From Bacteroides sp. (lineage in GTDB: Bacteria; Bacteroidota; Bacteroidia; Bacteroidales; Muribaculaceae), in contig JAAVCG010000017.1 in NCBI GenBank assembly GCA_014802435.1, positions 1-45,426 on the forward strand: a stretch of DNA of 45,426 bases. The letters are read 5' to 3'. The stretch's first letter is position 1, and every line of letters starts with the position of its first letter. The notes beneath the pieces are model-generated. The model saw only the letters and a program-made list of their open reading frames with translations, was not told the origin of the DNA and did no database searches. The position numbers and the translations under genes are program-made. Positions 7,769 to 15,661 of this stretch are shown here, one piece after another.

Positions 7769-9054
7769 ATCGTAGTGCATATAACAGCTTAAAGGAGTGG
7801 AAGATGTCGGCTGATAGAAAGCCGATGATTCTGCTTGGCGCCCGTCAGGTTGGAAAAACCTGGCTGATGACTGAATTTGGACGCAATGAATATCGGAATG
7901 TGGTTTATATCAATTGTGATACCGAGCCAATGATGCGTAAGCTTTTTCTTGCCGATTATGATATTAACAGGTTGCTGCTTGGTTTTCAGGCCATTACAGG
8001 GGAGTCAATTGATGAGGGCGAGACCTTGATTATCCTTGATGAGATTCAGGAGGCTCCCCGCGGACTTCATAGCCTGAAATATTTCTGTGAAAGTGCCCCC
8101 GGCTATCATATCATGGCTGCCGGGTCTCTTCTGGGAATTACGTTGACTCAGCAGGAATCTTTTCCGGTAGGGAAAGTTGATATGCTCAGGATTTATCCTT
8201 TGACTTACATTGAATTTTTGCGGGCTATGGGTCATAGCGCTTTAGCGGATATGCTTGAGAGCGGAGATTTTACTTTGATTGAGCCGTTTTCAGAGCGGTT
8301 GACTCAGTTGCTTTACGAGTATTATTATGTCGGAGGCATGCCGGAAGTGGTCAAATCTTTTGCTGAAAAGAAGGATTTAAATCGGGTGCGTTATCTTCAG
8401 AATTTGATTTTAGATGCGTATCGCGACGATATTTCCAAGCATACATCCAAGGTTGAATCGGTAAGAATCGGGCAAGTTTTGGAGAGTCTTCCGGCTCAGT
8501 TGGCCAAGGAAAACAAGAAGTTTATCTATGGAGCCATCAAGCCGGGAGCAAGAGCCTCGGCGTTTGAGCTGGCCATTCGATGGCTGATAGATGCCGGTCT
8601 GATTTATAGGGTTAACCGTGTGAATCAACTTGCTGTGCCCGTTAAGATTTATGAGGATGTCTCAGCTTTTAAACTGTTTTTGCTTGACGTTGGTCTGCTC
8701 GGATGTATGGCTGATGTTCCGGCATCAATGGTTATGGGATTTGACGGCCTCTCGCCGGAATTCAGGGGCATGATTGCTGAGGAATATGTTGCGCAACAGT
8801 TGGCTTCAAGGGGGTATAAAATCTATTACTGGAGCAATGACAATTCAACCTCCGAACTCGATTTTATTGTTCAAAAAGATTCCATGTTGCTCCCGATAGA
8901 GGTTAAGTCGTCAACCAATGTGAGAGCTAAGTCTCTTTCGGCATATCTGAAAGCGGACCCGTCCCGTCGGGGGATACGTTATTCGTTGATGCCTTATCGG
9001 GGGCAGGAGCAGATGACTAATTATCCGCTTTTTGCGGCGGGGATTGGGTTATAG
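7765..9054 (+). CDS. AAA_14 ATPase with DUF4143 domain
   Basis: A 429-aa ATP-binding protein. Walker A is GARQVGKT (residues 25-32) and Walker B is LIILDE (88-93), both in an AAA_14 core. The C-terminal DUF4143 part shows a PD-(D/E)XK-like pattern: SELDFIV, then LPIEVKSS. Members are frequent and multi-copy in Bacteroidales; their biological role is not established, although defence or mobile functions have been suggested. The gene starts inside the third copy of a 33-bp repeat. It is more AT-rich than its neighbours, which fits horizontal transfer. It ends in TAG and overlaps the convergent DUF4249 gene by 6 nt. Confidence 0.9.
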   Translation: MYRSAYNSLKEWKMSADRKPMILLGARQVGKTWLMTEFGRNEYRNVVYINCDTEPMMRKLFLADYDINRLLLGFQAITGESIDEGETLIILDEIQEAPRGLHSLKYFCESAPGYHIMAAGSLLGITLTQQESFPVGKVDMLRIYPLTYIEFLRAMGHSALADMLESGDFTLIEPFSERLTQLLYEYYYVGGMPEVVKSFAEKKDLNRVRYLQNLILDAYRDDISKHTSKVESVRIGQVLESLPAQLAKENKKFIYGAIKPGARASAFELAIRWLIDAGLIYRVNRVNQLAVPVKIYEDVSAFKLFLLDVGLLGCMADVPASMVMGFDGLSPEFRGMIAEEYVAQQLASRGYKIYYWSNDNSTSELDFIVQKDSMLLPIEVKSSTNVRAKSLSAYLKADPSRRGIRYSLMPYRGQEQMTNYPLFAAGIGL

Positions 9055-9837
9055 TTCGGCGGGATGGAAGGTGATGGAGGCGGAGGCCGGAGATGACGCG
9101 AGGAAATAGCCTAAGACGCGATTGCCGGTGAAGAGGGCCGGGCCATTGCTGTCGTTACCTATGGCTTCCAGGTAGTTATGCATCCGGCGCGTTATGGGAT
9201 AGACTTCTACGGTCATGATGTCTCCGTCATAGAGCACCGTTGAATCATCCTCGGCGTCGGTATCGCGTCGCGAGGTCATGGCCGTGAACGTCCCGACTCC
9301 TTCAAATGCGCCGCGGTCATCAATCTCTTGCCATTGGTAAATCTCGCCGTTGCGGTAGATTTTTACCCAATAGCATTCATCGTCAACAGTCGGATTGTCA
9401 GTAAATTGCCCTTGCAGTACGGCGACCTGGTCATAAGGCATGTTAATCCAGAAAAACTGCAGGCCGATGATTTCCGTCGGCGCCAACATTCGGGTTTCAG
9501 ACTGAAACAGTTCGCCCTGTCGGTCAATGCTGAGTCGATATTCATGGCCGGCAATGCCACCTTCGGCACTTATGAAGCAGCCATCGTCATCAAGGGTCAA
9601 AGTTACTTCAGAGCCGTAGGTAAGGTCAGTCAGGGTCACTATGGCGTCAGTGAGGCGGGTGCGGTCCATAGGCTCGTCCATGGGAGTGGTCAGCGTCAGC
9701 GCCACGCGGGCACCTTCAGGAGTGAGAGAGGCTTCGATAACCGTCAGCGGCTCAATGTCATGATACTCCAGGTCAAGGTCACGCTGACATGAAATCAGCC
9801 CGAAGGCTATCAGTAATATACCTAAGAATCGATTCAT
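9049..9837 (-). CDS. DUF4249 outer-membrane lipoprotein
   Basis: A 262-aa lipoprotein with lipobox LISC (Cys17). It then has the beta-rich DUF4249 fold, including an early VIEASLTPEG-type strand and a long YQWQEIDDRG region. DUF4249 proteins are nearly always encoded just after a TonB-dependent receptor in Bacteroidetes and probably act as its surface or periplasmic partner. Here the receptor stop is 2 nt upstream, so the two are one operon. The ligand is unknown. The 3' end overlaps the convergent ATPase gene by 6 nt. Confidence 0.88.
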   Translation of the reverse strand: MNRFLGILLIAFGLISCQRDLDLEYHDIEPLTVIEASLTPEGARVALTLTTPMDEPMDRTRLTDAIVTLTDLTYGSEVTLTLDDDGCFISAEGGIAGHEYRLSIDRQGELFQSETRMLAPTEIIGLQFFWINMPYDQVAVLQGQFTDNPTVDDECYWVKIYRNGEIYQWQEIDDRGAFEGVGTFTAMTSRRDTDAEDDSTVLYDGDIMTVEVYPITRRMHNYLEAIGNDSNGPALFTGNRVLGYFLASSPASASITFHPAEL

Positions 9838-9839
9838 AG

Positions 9840-11894
9840 TCAGAATTTTAGAGTGTAAGAAACCGAGGGCACGAGGCCATACATGGCTTGGATGACTGCC
9901 TGAGTGCCCGAGGGGTTGTCAGGATCATCGCGGAAGAAGACCATGTAAGGGTTATAGCGGCAATAGGTATTGTAGATTCCAAAGGCCCATTCATAGGTAA
10001 AGCGTTGGCCGGAGTGGGTATACGTTGCCGAGAGGTCAAGCCGATGAGTTGGAGGCGCCTGATATGAATTTCGCTTGGAGTAATAATAACATGTCACTCC
10101 GGAGAGGTCATATTTCACGTCGGGAGCCGTCAGCGGTTGGCCCGACATGAAAATCCATGTCGCGGCAAAATTCCAGCGTCGGGAAAGCTGATAGAGAGCC
10201 GTCAGGGAGAAGTCATGGCGGCGGTTATTGGAGGCGTTATACCATTTTCCATCGTTGATTCCGTCAATCTTCGTCTCCGTATGTGAGATGGTATATGTGA
10301 CCCATCCGGAGAGGGGGCCGAGATTTTTGCGCACCATGAATTCGGCGCCGAAGCTCCGCCCCTTGCCGCCGAGGATAATGCTTTCAAGCATGATGTCGGA
10401 AAATACCGTCTTGCCGTCCTGAAGGTCGTAGACGTTGTCAATGTCGCGATAGTAGACTTCTGCGCTCCAGTCAAATGAGCCGCTCGGGGTCATTCCGTTA
10501 TAACCCAGGGCATACTGGATTGAGCGCTCCGGTTTCACTCGGGCCGACGTCAGCGCGAAGCGGTCAAAGGGTAGGGAGGTCGTCGTCGCCCGGATGCTGT
10601 GGATGTTTTGTGATGCGGAGCCTATTCCCAGTTTGAGATTATGATGCTGATTGAGGTTATATTTGAAATTCAGACGAGGCTCCGCGCGGAAATAGTTTTT
10701 AGCGTCAAATTGGTTTTCCAGTTGATAGATGGAGCTGAAATCATGGAATTTTTCGCCCTCGGGGACTGATGAAAGGTTCAGTCTGACTCCGGCTGTGACA
10801 TCGACTTTGCGGCCGAAGCTGCCGGTCCATTCGCCCCAAAGGGAATTATCAGAGAGGGAGCGCACTTCCCGTTCAGTCTGCGAGTTGATTTTCCATTCGG
10901 CCGATTTGACGCGAAGCCATTCGGAACGCAGTCCGAATTCCAGGGAGTGATGTTCGGTGATTACCCATCGCAACTTTTCCGTCAGCGAGTAATTATTGAT
11001 TCCGGTCCACATTGTCTGGTCCATCTCCATCATGGTCATTTCCATTTTCGGCGCGTATTGGTCTGCTGCGATGGTCGACGTCAGCGAAATCTTATCGCTG
11101 AAATGAGCCAGCCAGTTGACGGAGCCGCCGAGGTTGCCCCAGTACATGCCCATGACGTTATGGATGGCCATATTGTCATGGCTGATGAAGAAGCTCCCGT
11201 CAATGAGATGGCGCGAGGAGGGCTGAAAGCGTAACCGCGCCGTCACGTCATAGAAGTTCATGACCGTTTTCCGATACTTCGGGACGAGTTGCAGAAATGC
11301 ATCGACATAAGAGCGGCGTGCGGCCACGGCAAATGAGAGTTTCTCCTTAATGATGGGGCCTTCGGCCTTGATTTTTGCGGCAAGGAGGCCAATGGTGGCC
11401 GATGCATGATATTGTTCCATATCTCCGGGCGCGAGTCTGGTCTCCAACACTGCCGAACTGGCGCCGCCGTAGGCCGCCGGAATGGGTCCTTTATAGAGAG
11501 TGGCGCCTCCGAGCGCATCGTCATTAAAAGTGGAGAATATGCCCATGACGTGGGAGGGATTATAGAGCGTAATCCCGTCAATGAGAACCAGATTCTGGGA
11601 GGAATTGCCTCCGCGCACTTCAAACCCGCCGGCGCCGTCGCCCTCGCTTCTGACTCCGGGCAGGAGGGTCAGCGACTTGATGATATCATTTTCGCCGCCA
11701 AACTTGGGGAGCAATTTCATGCTTTTCAACTCCAGGAATTCGGCACCGATTCGCTTGCCTTGAATGCGCTGGTGCGCCGCAGAGGCCGTCACTGTGACCT
11801 CCTCCAAGGTGTTGACACGCACGGAATCAGCCGGCTCTTCAGCCTGCACCGCGATTCCGCCCAGGGCAATGATTATGGTTAAAATCCGTTTCAT
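9840..11894 (-). CDS. TonB-dependent outer-membrane receptor
   Basis: Transports an unknown ligand across the outer membrane using TonB energy. From the chosen ATG the protein has 684 aa. It has a signal peptide ending near AVQAEE, a TonB box-like stretch EEVTVTAS (about residues 31-38), and a plug domain with VRGGNSSQNLVLIDGITLYN and then GGATLYKGPIPAAYGG. The C-terminal 22-stranded barrel ends in YTLKF. I prefer the ATG at 11894 to the one at 11906, because the upstream ATG lies inside the -7 box and adds only MRSD before a normal signal peptide. It lacks the N-terminal carboxypeptidase-regulatory domain seen in SusC proteins. Partner: the DUF4249 lipoprotein downstream. Confidence 0.92.
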   Translation of the reverse strand: MKRILTIIIALGGIAVQAEEPADSVRVNTLEEVTVTASAAHQRIQGKRIGAEFLELKSMKLLPKFGGENDIIKSLTLLPGVRSEGDGAGGFEVRGGNSSQNLVLIDGITLYNPSHVMGIFSTFNDDALGGATLYKGPIPAAYGGASSAVLETRLAPGDMEQYHASATIGLLAAKIKAEGPIIKEKLSFAVAARRSYVDAFLQLVPKYRKTVMNFYDVTARLRFQPSSRHLIDGSFFISHDNMAIHNVMGMYWGNLGGSVNWLAHFSDKISLTSTIAADQYAPKMEMTMMEMDQTMWTGINNYSLTEKLRWVITEHHSLEFGLRSEWLRVKSAEWKINSQTEREVRSLSDNSLWGEWTGSFGRKVDVTAGVRLNLSSVPEGEKFHDFSSIYQLENQFDAKNYFRAEPRLNFKYNLNQHHNLKLGIGSASQNIHSIRATTTSLPFDRFALTSARVKPERSIQYALGYNGMTPSGSFDWSAEVYYRDIDNVYDLQDGKTVFSDIMLESIILGGKGRSFGAEFMVRKNLGPLSGWVTYTISHTETKIDGINDGKWYNASNNRRHDFSLTALYQLSRRWNFAATWIFMSGQPLTAPDVKYDLSGVTCYYYSKRNSYQAPPTHRLDLSATYTHSGQRFTYEWAFGIYNTYCRYNPYMVFFRDDPDNPSGTQAVIQAMYGLVPSVSYTLKF

Positions 11895-11903
11895 GTCTGA
11901 CCG

Positions 11904-11911
11904 CAAAGTTA
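11904..11911 (-). promoter_or_regulatory. -7 box of the TonB receptor operon
   Basis: TAACTTTG on the minus strand, ending 10 nt before the ATG at 11894. No good -33 box is visible at the expected place, so activator dependence is possible. Confidence 0.55.
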
Positions 11912-11965
11912 CGAATAAATTTTGAATTTAGGATTTTTTAAGATTGCTGAACGGGATATTTTTCG

Positions 11966-11973
11966 TAACTTAG
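11966..11973 (+). promoter_or_regulatory. Probable -7 box of the OmpA-like gene
   Basis: TAACTTAG (one mismatch to TAnnTTTG) ends 6 nt before the ATG at 11979. It is divergent from the TonB receptor promoter. Confidence 0.45.
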
Positions 11974-11978
11974 CGGCA

Positions 11979-12599
11979 ATGAAACTGACCAAGATTATTA
12001 CCATTCTGGGCCTTGCGGTGCTCCCTATGGCTGTGAGCGCCAAGTCGTCCATTGAAAAGTATCATGATGAGATTGCCGAGCTGAGCGTGGACGCCAACTT
12101 GGCCTCACCGGAAATTCCCAAGAAGCACGTTGAGGAAGCTAAGACGCGCATGGCTGACCTGCTTGCTCGGCTGCGTAAGTCGGGATTTACGGCCGATGCC
12201 GATGAGCGTGACGGCCTGGTCGTTACGATGACTATCCCCGCCGGCGAGCTCTTTTTGCCCAACGACACTCTGATTGCACCCCATGGAGTCAAACCGCTGA
12301 TGACCATTTCTCGCCATCTGAAAGTGCCTGATTATTATAAGGTTCTGGTGACGGTCCATAGCGACGATACGGGCACGGAGGAGTATCTGAACCTGCTGAC
12401 CCGCGCCCGCGCTGATAATATTGTCAACTGGTTTGAGAAGCAGGGCTTCCGGACGGAGGGAGTGATTCCTTACGGCATGGGGTTTGATGAGCCGGTGTCG
12501 GTAGAGCCGAGCCGGAGTGCCCGCGCCCTTAATCGGCGGGTTGAAATCTATTTCGTGCCCGGGCCTCAGATGATTGAAAATATTAAGGCCGGCCGATGA
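11979..12599 (+). CDS. OmpA-family periplasmic/outer-membrane protein
   Basis: A 206-aa exported protein. A signal peptide (MKLTKIITILGLAVLPMAVS) is followed by a short helical region and a C-terminal OmpA-like peptidoglycan-binding domain. The domain shows the VLVTVHSDDTGTEEYL strand-loop and NLLTRARADNIVNWF, then LNRRVEIYFVP. In the family this fold binds diaminopimelate in peptidoglycan. The frame extends 19 codons upstream, but those lie in the promoter, so I take the ATG at 11979. It has no N-terminal barrel, so it is a small periplasmic form. It is 53 nt upstream of the VTC operon but with a separate promoter. Confidence 0.85.
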   Translation: MKLTKIITILGLAVLPMAVSAKSSIEKYHDEIAELSVDANLASPEIPKKHVEEAKTRMADLLARLRKSGFTADADERDGLVVTMTIPAGELFLPNDTLIAPHGVKPLMTISRHLKVPDYYKVLVTVHSDDTGTEEYLNLLTRARADNIVNWFEKQGFRTEGVIPYGMGFDEPVSVEPSRSARALNRRVEIYFVPGPQMIENIKAGR

Positions 12600-12617
12600 T
12601 TTAACGTTATTTAACGG

Positions 12618-12645
12618 TTTGTCTCGCTTTTTTTTCGTAATTTTG
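12618..12645 (+). promoter_or_regulatory. Promoter of the VTC-DUF4956-DUF2490 operon
   Basis: The -7 box TAATTTTG (12638-12645) lies 7 nt before the ATG. A TTTG at 12618-12621 is a weak -33 candidate because the spacer is only 16 nt. Confidence 0.55.
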
Positions 12646-12652
12646 GCGCGTT

Positions 12653-13426
12653 ATGCTGCAGCAGATATTAGATGATTATCGCTCGGTTTCCCTGGAGCAG
12701 ATGGGTAAAGTCAAGCTCCTTAACCGGGTAGATACTAAATTCGTCACGACTGTCGACGGCCTTGTGGAGCTCCTCCGCATGGCTGCCGGAAGCTATTTCA
12801 TTCAGGAAATTGAAGGGAAAAAGCTGATGCCTTACACTACGCTTTATTATGACACGGAGCGGCGCGAGATGTTTATGCGGCATCACAGCGGCTTCAAAAC
12901 CCGCCAGAAAATCCGTGTGCGCCGCTATGAAAGCTCCGGAGTAGGATTCCTTGAAGTCAAGCGCAAAAATAACAAGGGACGCACTGACAAGAAGCGAATC
13001 CAGATTCCCGAATATACGCCTGACCTGGATAACTATCGCGAGTTTCTGACCGCAAAGTCATGGTATGGGAATCATCATCTGACTCCCGCCCTGAGCAATG
13101 CTTTCCGGCGGATTACGCTGGTTAACAACGCTATGACCGAGCGACTGACGATTGACCTTGACCTGAAATTCCATAATGAAGTGACCGGAATTGACCGCGA
13201 TATGGGGCCGTTAGTGGTGGTTGAAGTCAAGCGCGACGGATTGACCCATTCGCCGATTCTTGAGATCCTTAAAACGCTCAGAATCAAGCAGAGCGGTTTC
13301 TCTAAATATTGCATCGGAATGGCGCTGACTGACTGCTCATTGAAGCAAAACCGATTCAAGGAGCGCCTGCGTTACGTTGAACGCCTGATTAAGAAATCAA
13401 ACAATAACCAAATCATAAAATCTTAA
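12653..13426 (+). CDS. VTC-domain protein (polyphosphate polymerase-like)
   Basis: A 257-aa cytosolic protein of the CYTH-like triphosphate tunnel superfamily, matching the VTC domain of yeast polyphosphate polymerase. Basic residues typical of the tunnel are seen in NRVDTKFV (about residues 25-32), FKTRQKIRVRRYE (about 82-94), FLEVKRKNNKGRTDKKR (about 100-116) and VVVEVKRDG, with acidic metal ligands between. It is followed by a DUF4956 membrane protein and a DUF2490 protein, a conserved bacterial association. Synthesis of polyphosphate is inferred from the fold and is not shown for this protein. Confidence 0.88.
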   Translation: MLQQILDDYRSVSLEQMGKVKLLNRVDTKFVTTVDGLVELLRMAAGSYFIQEIEGKKLMPYTTLYYDTERREMFMRHHSGFKTRQKIRVRRYESSGVGFLEVKRKNNKGRTDKKRIQIPEYTPDLDNYREFLTAKSWYGNHHLTPALSNAFRRITLVNNAMTERLTIDLDLKFHNEVTGIDRDMGPLVVVEVKRDGLTHSPILEILKTLRIKQSGFSKYCIGMALTDCSLKQNRFKERLRYVERLIKKSNNNQIIKS

Positions 13427-13435
13427 ATCTTTCCA

Positions 13436-14137
13436 ATGGACGAATTTAATGAACCGGCCTCAATTGCCGCCGAACATGCTACAAGTCTCTGGGGGCTCAT
13501 TGACCCGACGGGATTTAATGCCTTTGACCTCTGGGAACTGCTTATTCGCTTTGCGTTTAATGCCCTGGTTGTTACGTCAATTATTCATCTGTTATATTAT
13601 CCCAAGAGCCGCCGCCGCGACTATTATTTCACTTTCTCGCTGATTTCCGTCAGCATCTTCTTCCTGATTTATCTGCTTGGAGGAGTCAAGCTGAAAGTAG
13701 GGTTTGCGCTGGGTTTGTTTGCCATCTTCGGCATCATACGTTACAGGACGGAGTCAATGCCCGTGCGTGAAATGACTTATCTCTTCGTCATTATCGCCAT
13801 CTCGGTTATCAATGCGCTCTGTTCTAACCTCTTGCAGGCCTTGGTTGCTAACGTCCTGTTTATCGGATGGATATGGTTCTGCGAGAGCTCAAACTGGATT
13901 ACTCACGTTGCCTGCAAGCTGATTCTCTATGATCGCCCCGAGCTGACCGCCCCGGAGCGTATGGCAGAGCTGCAAGCTGACCTTGAGAAGCGTACAGGCC
14001 TTGAAATCAAGCGTATAGAAGTTGGCCATATCGACTTCCTGCGCGACACGGCAATGCTCAAAGTCTACTATATACCTACGGACTCAGGCATTAACACCGT
14101 TGACTCCACGCTCAAATTTCCCAAAGAGGGCCAATAA
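13436..14137 (+). CDS. DUF4956 integral membrane protein
   Basis: A 233-aa protein with about four transmembrane helices (residues about 35-150). The conserved GLFAIFGIIRYRTESMPVRE segment follows and then a soluble C-terminal domain of about 80 aa (KRTGLEIKRIEVGHIDFLRD). DUF4956 proteins are encoded beside VTC-domain proteins in many bacteria and may be their membrane anchor or a channel for the product; this is inference from context. It starts 9 nt after the VTC stop. Confidence 0.88.
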   Translation: MDEFNEPASIAAEHATSLWGLIDPTGFNAFDLWELLIRFAFNALVVTSIIHLLYYPKSRRRDYYFTFSLISVSIFFLIYLLGGVKLKVGFALGLFAIFGIIRYRTESMPVREMTYLFVIIAISVINALCSNLLQALVANVLFIGWIWFCESSNWITHVACKLILYDRPELTAPERMAELQADLEKRTGLEIKRIEVGHIDFLRDTAMLKVYYIPTDSGINTVDSTLKFPKEGQ

Positions 14138-14138
14138 A

Positions 14139-14897
14139 ATGAAACTGCGTATTCTTCTTGCCTCGGCGCTGCTGACTTTAGCCTCGGCCGCCGGGGCTCA
14201 GACCCTCTTAGGCGGGGCCGAATTCGGGCATAAGTTTAACTTCGGGCTCAATGTAGGCGCCGGAGTGGAGTATCGGTCGGCGCAATGGTTTGATTCCTCC
14301 GACCAATGGAGCGCGGAGGTCTCCGCCTCTTATAAGCCGCTGAAACCCTTGAAGATAGGCGTCAGTTATAAGTTCATTCAGGCGCATACCCCTCAGCAGC
14401 ATACAACTAATTATCAGGTATCGGCCTTCTGGGCGAATAAACATCGCGTCTCCCTGGGCTTAACGGGCGAGTGGAAACCGCTTAAGGTGTTGACTCTCAG
14501 CCTCAGAGAGCGTTATCAGTACACTTACAGGCCGGAAATGCTCGTGCCCCGATTTGACATTGACGACCTTGAACCCGCCGGCAACAAGACCGTTGCCTCA
14601 AAGAGCAAACACGTCCTTCGCTCGCGCATCTTGGCGGAGGTCAAGCCCTCAAAAAAATGTCGCTTCTCCCCTTATTGGTCCTTTGAACTCTACTCGCTTC
14701 TGGCCGAGCAAAATCATTCAAAGGATGTTAGCGGGGCGGCTCATTTCTGCGAAAAATGGCGCGTCACTGCCGGTTCCGGCTTCAAAATCAACCGCCATAA
14801 CTCCCTCGACCTCTTCTATCGCTTCGCCAAAACCACTGATGCCGATGAATTTGACTCCCCCCATACCATAGGCGTCATCTATTCCTTCAAACTGTAA
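14139..14897 (+). CDS. DUF2490 outer-membrane protein
   Basis: A 252-aa protein with a signal peptide (MKLRILLASALLTLASAAGA). It then has regularly alternating strands ending in GVIYSFKL, as expected for a small outer-membrane barrel of the DUF2490 family. The frame is open upstream to 14022, but that part is the DUF4956 gene in another frame. The ATG 1 nt after the DUF4956 stop starts the signal peptide directly. It is the third gene of the VTC operon, and its envelope location suggests a role in export or surface placement of the operon product (inference). Confidence 0.82.
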   Translation: MKLRILLASALLTLASAAGAQTLLGGAEFGHKFNFGLNVGAGVEYRSAQWFDSSDQWSAEVSASYKPLKPLKIGVSYKFIQAHTPQQHTTNYQVSAFWANKHRVSLGLTGEWKPLKVLTLSLRERYQYTYRPEMLVPRFDIDDLEPAGNKTVASKSKHVLRSRILAEVKPSKKCRFSPYWSFELYSLLAEQNHSKDVSGAAHFCEKWRVTAGSGFKINRHNSLDLFYRFAKTTDADEFDSPHTIGVIYSFKL

Positions 14898-14909
14898 ACA
14901 ATTCTCATA

Positions 14910-14941
14910 TTTGCGAATTTCAGATTTTTTTCGTATATTTG
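14910..14941 (+). promoter_or_regulatory. Promoter of the higBA operon
   Basis: -33 TTTG (14910-14913), 20-nt spacer, -7 TATATTTG (14934-14941). The toxin ATG is at 14958. Confidence 0.8.
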
Positions 14942-14957
14942 CACAAATGTTATAGTC

Positions 14958-15275
14958 ATGATAGTTACTTTTGAGGAGGAAGCATTGCGTGAACTCTATG
15001 AGAAGGGAAAAAGTTCCAATCGTAAGTTCCGTTTTCAGCCCGATATTATCAGACGGTACCAGAAGGCAATAGCTTTCTTAGTTGAAGCATCATCTATTGA
15101 GTCATTATGGCAAATCAGATCGCTTAATTATGAGGTACTGAAAGGAGAAAAGTCGGGCAGAAGTTCTGTGAGGGTAAATAATCAATATCGGATAGAATTT
15201 ACTGTTTCCTTGAATGAAGAGGAGCCTGTCTTGACTATTTGTAACATACTGGAATTGTCGAACCATTATCAATAA
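14958..15275 (+). CDS. higB: HigB-type toxin (RelE/ParE superfamily)
   Basis: A 105-aa ribosome-dependent mRNA interferase candidate. The family pattern is visible in the order LWQIRSLNYEVLKGEKSGRSS (length typical of HigB), VRVNNQYRIEF and a late NILELSNHYQ. The gene precedes its antitoxin, the reversed order typical of higBA. The stop is 7 nt from the higA start. The locus is AT-richer than the surrounding genes, as expected of a mobile stabilisation module. Confidence 0.88.
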   Translation: MIVTFEEEALRELYEKGKSSNRKFRFQPDIIRRYQKAIAFLVEASSIESLWQIRSLNYEVLKGEKSGRSSVRVNNQYRIEFTVSLNEEEPVLTICNILELSNHYQ

Positions 15276-15282
15276 AAAAGGA

Positions 15283-15630
15283 ATGAAGATACAGATTGAG
15301 GGACTTGAGCCCAATATGATAGCGAATAATCTGACCCCCGGAAATCTAATCCATCCCGGAGAGATGATTAAGGATGAAATTGAGTATCGTGGAATTTCTC
15401 AAAGTGCTTTAGCAAAGGAGATAGGTTTACCGCCATCGGTGTTAAATGAAGTTCTTAACGGAAAGAGGGCAGTTACAACCGAATATGCATTGCTTCTTGA
15501 AGCTGCGCTTGGAATTGAGGCAGACCTTTGGCTGCGTCTGCAAACGAACTATAATAAGCAAAAAGCACAGCGAGATCCGAGTTTTATGGCCCGATTGGCT
15601 AAGATTCGGAAAGTCGCTGCTTTCCTGTAA
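15283..15630 (+). CDS. higA: HigA-type antitoxin (XRE family HTH)
   Basis: A 115-aa DNA-binding antitoxin. The segment LIHPGEMIKDEIEYRGISQS begins the helix-turn-helix, continuing ALAKEIGLPPSVLNEVLNGK (about residues 45-64). The conserved LGIEADLWLRLQTNYN follows. It should neutralise HigB and repress the higBA promoter. A later start at Met12 (15316) is possible. Followed 31 nt later by the ClC gene, which may receive read-through transcription. Confidence 0.9.
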   Translation: MKIQIEGLEPNMIANNLTPGNLIHPGEMIKDEIEYRGISQSALAKEIGLPPSVLNEVLNGKRAVTTEYALLLEAALGIEADLWLRLQTNYNKQKAQRDPSFMARLAKIRKVAAFL

Positions 15631-15661
15631 ACAAAAGGGGGGATTGGGGCGTTTTTGAGTT

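Noticed and set aside
7163-9054. Prophage or integrative element
   Set aside because: DUF4373 and AAA/DUF4143 genes are suggestive, but there is no integrase, structural gene or flanking direct repeat.
14022-14138. N-terminal extension of the DUF2490 protein
   Set aside because: It overlaps the DUF4956 coding sequence in another frame, and the signal peptide starts at 14139.
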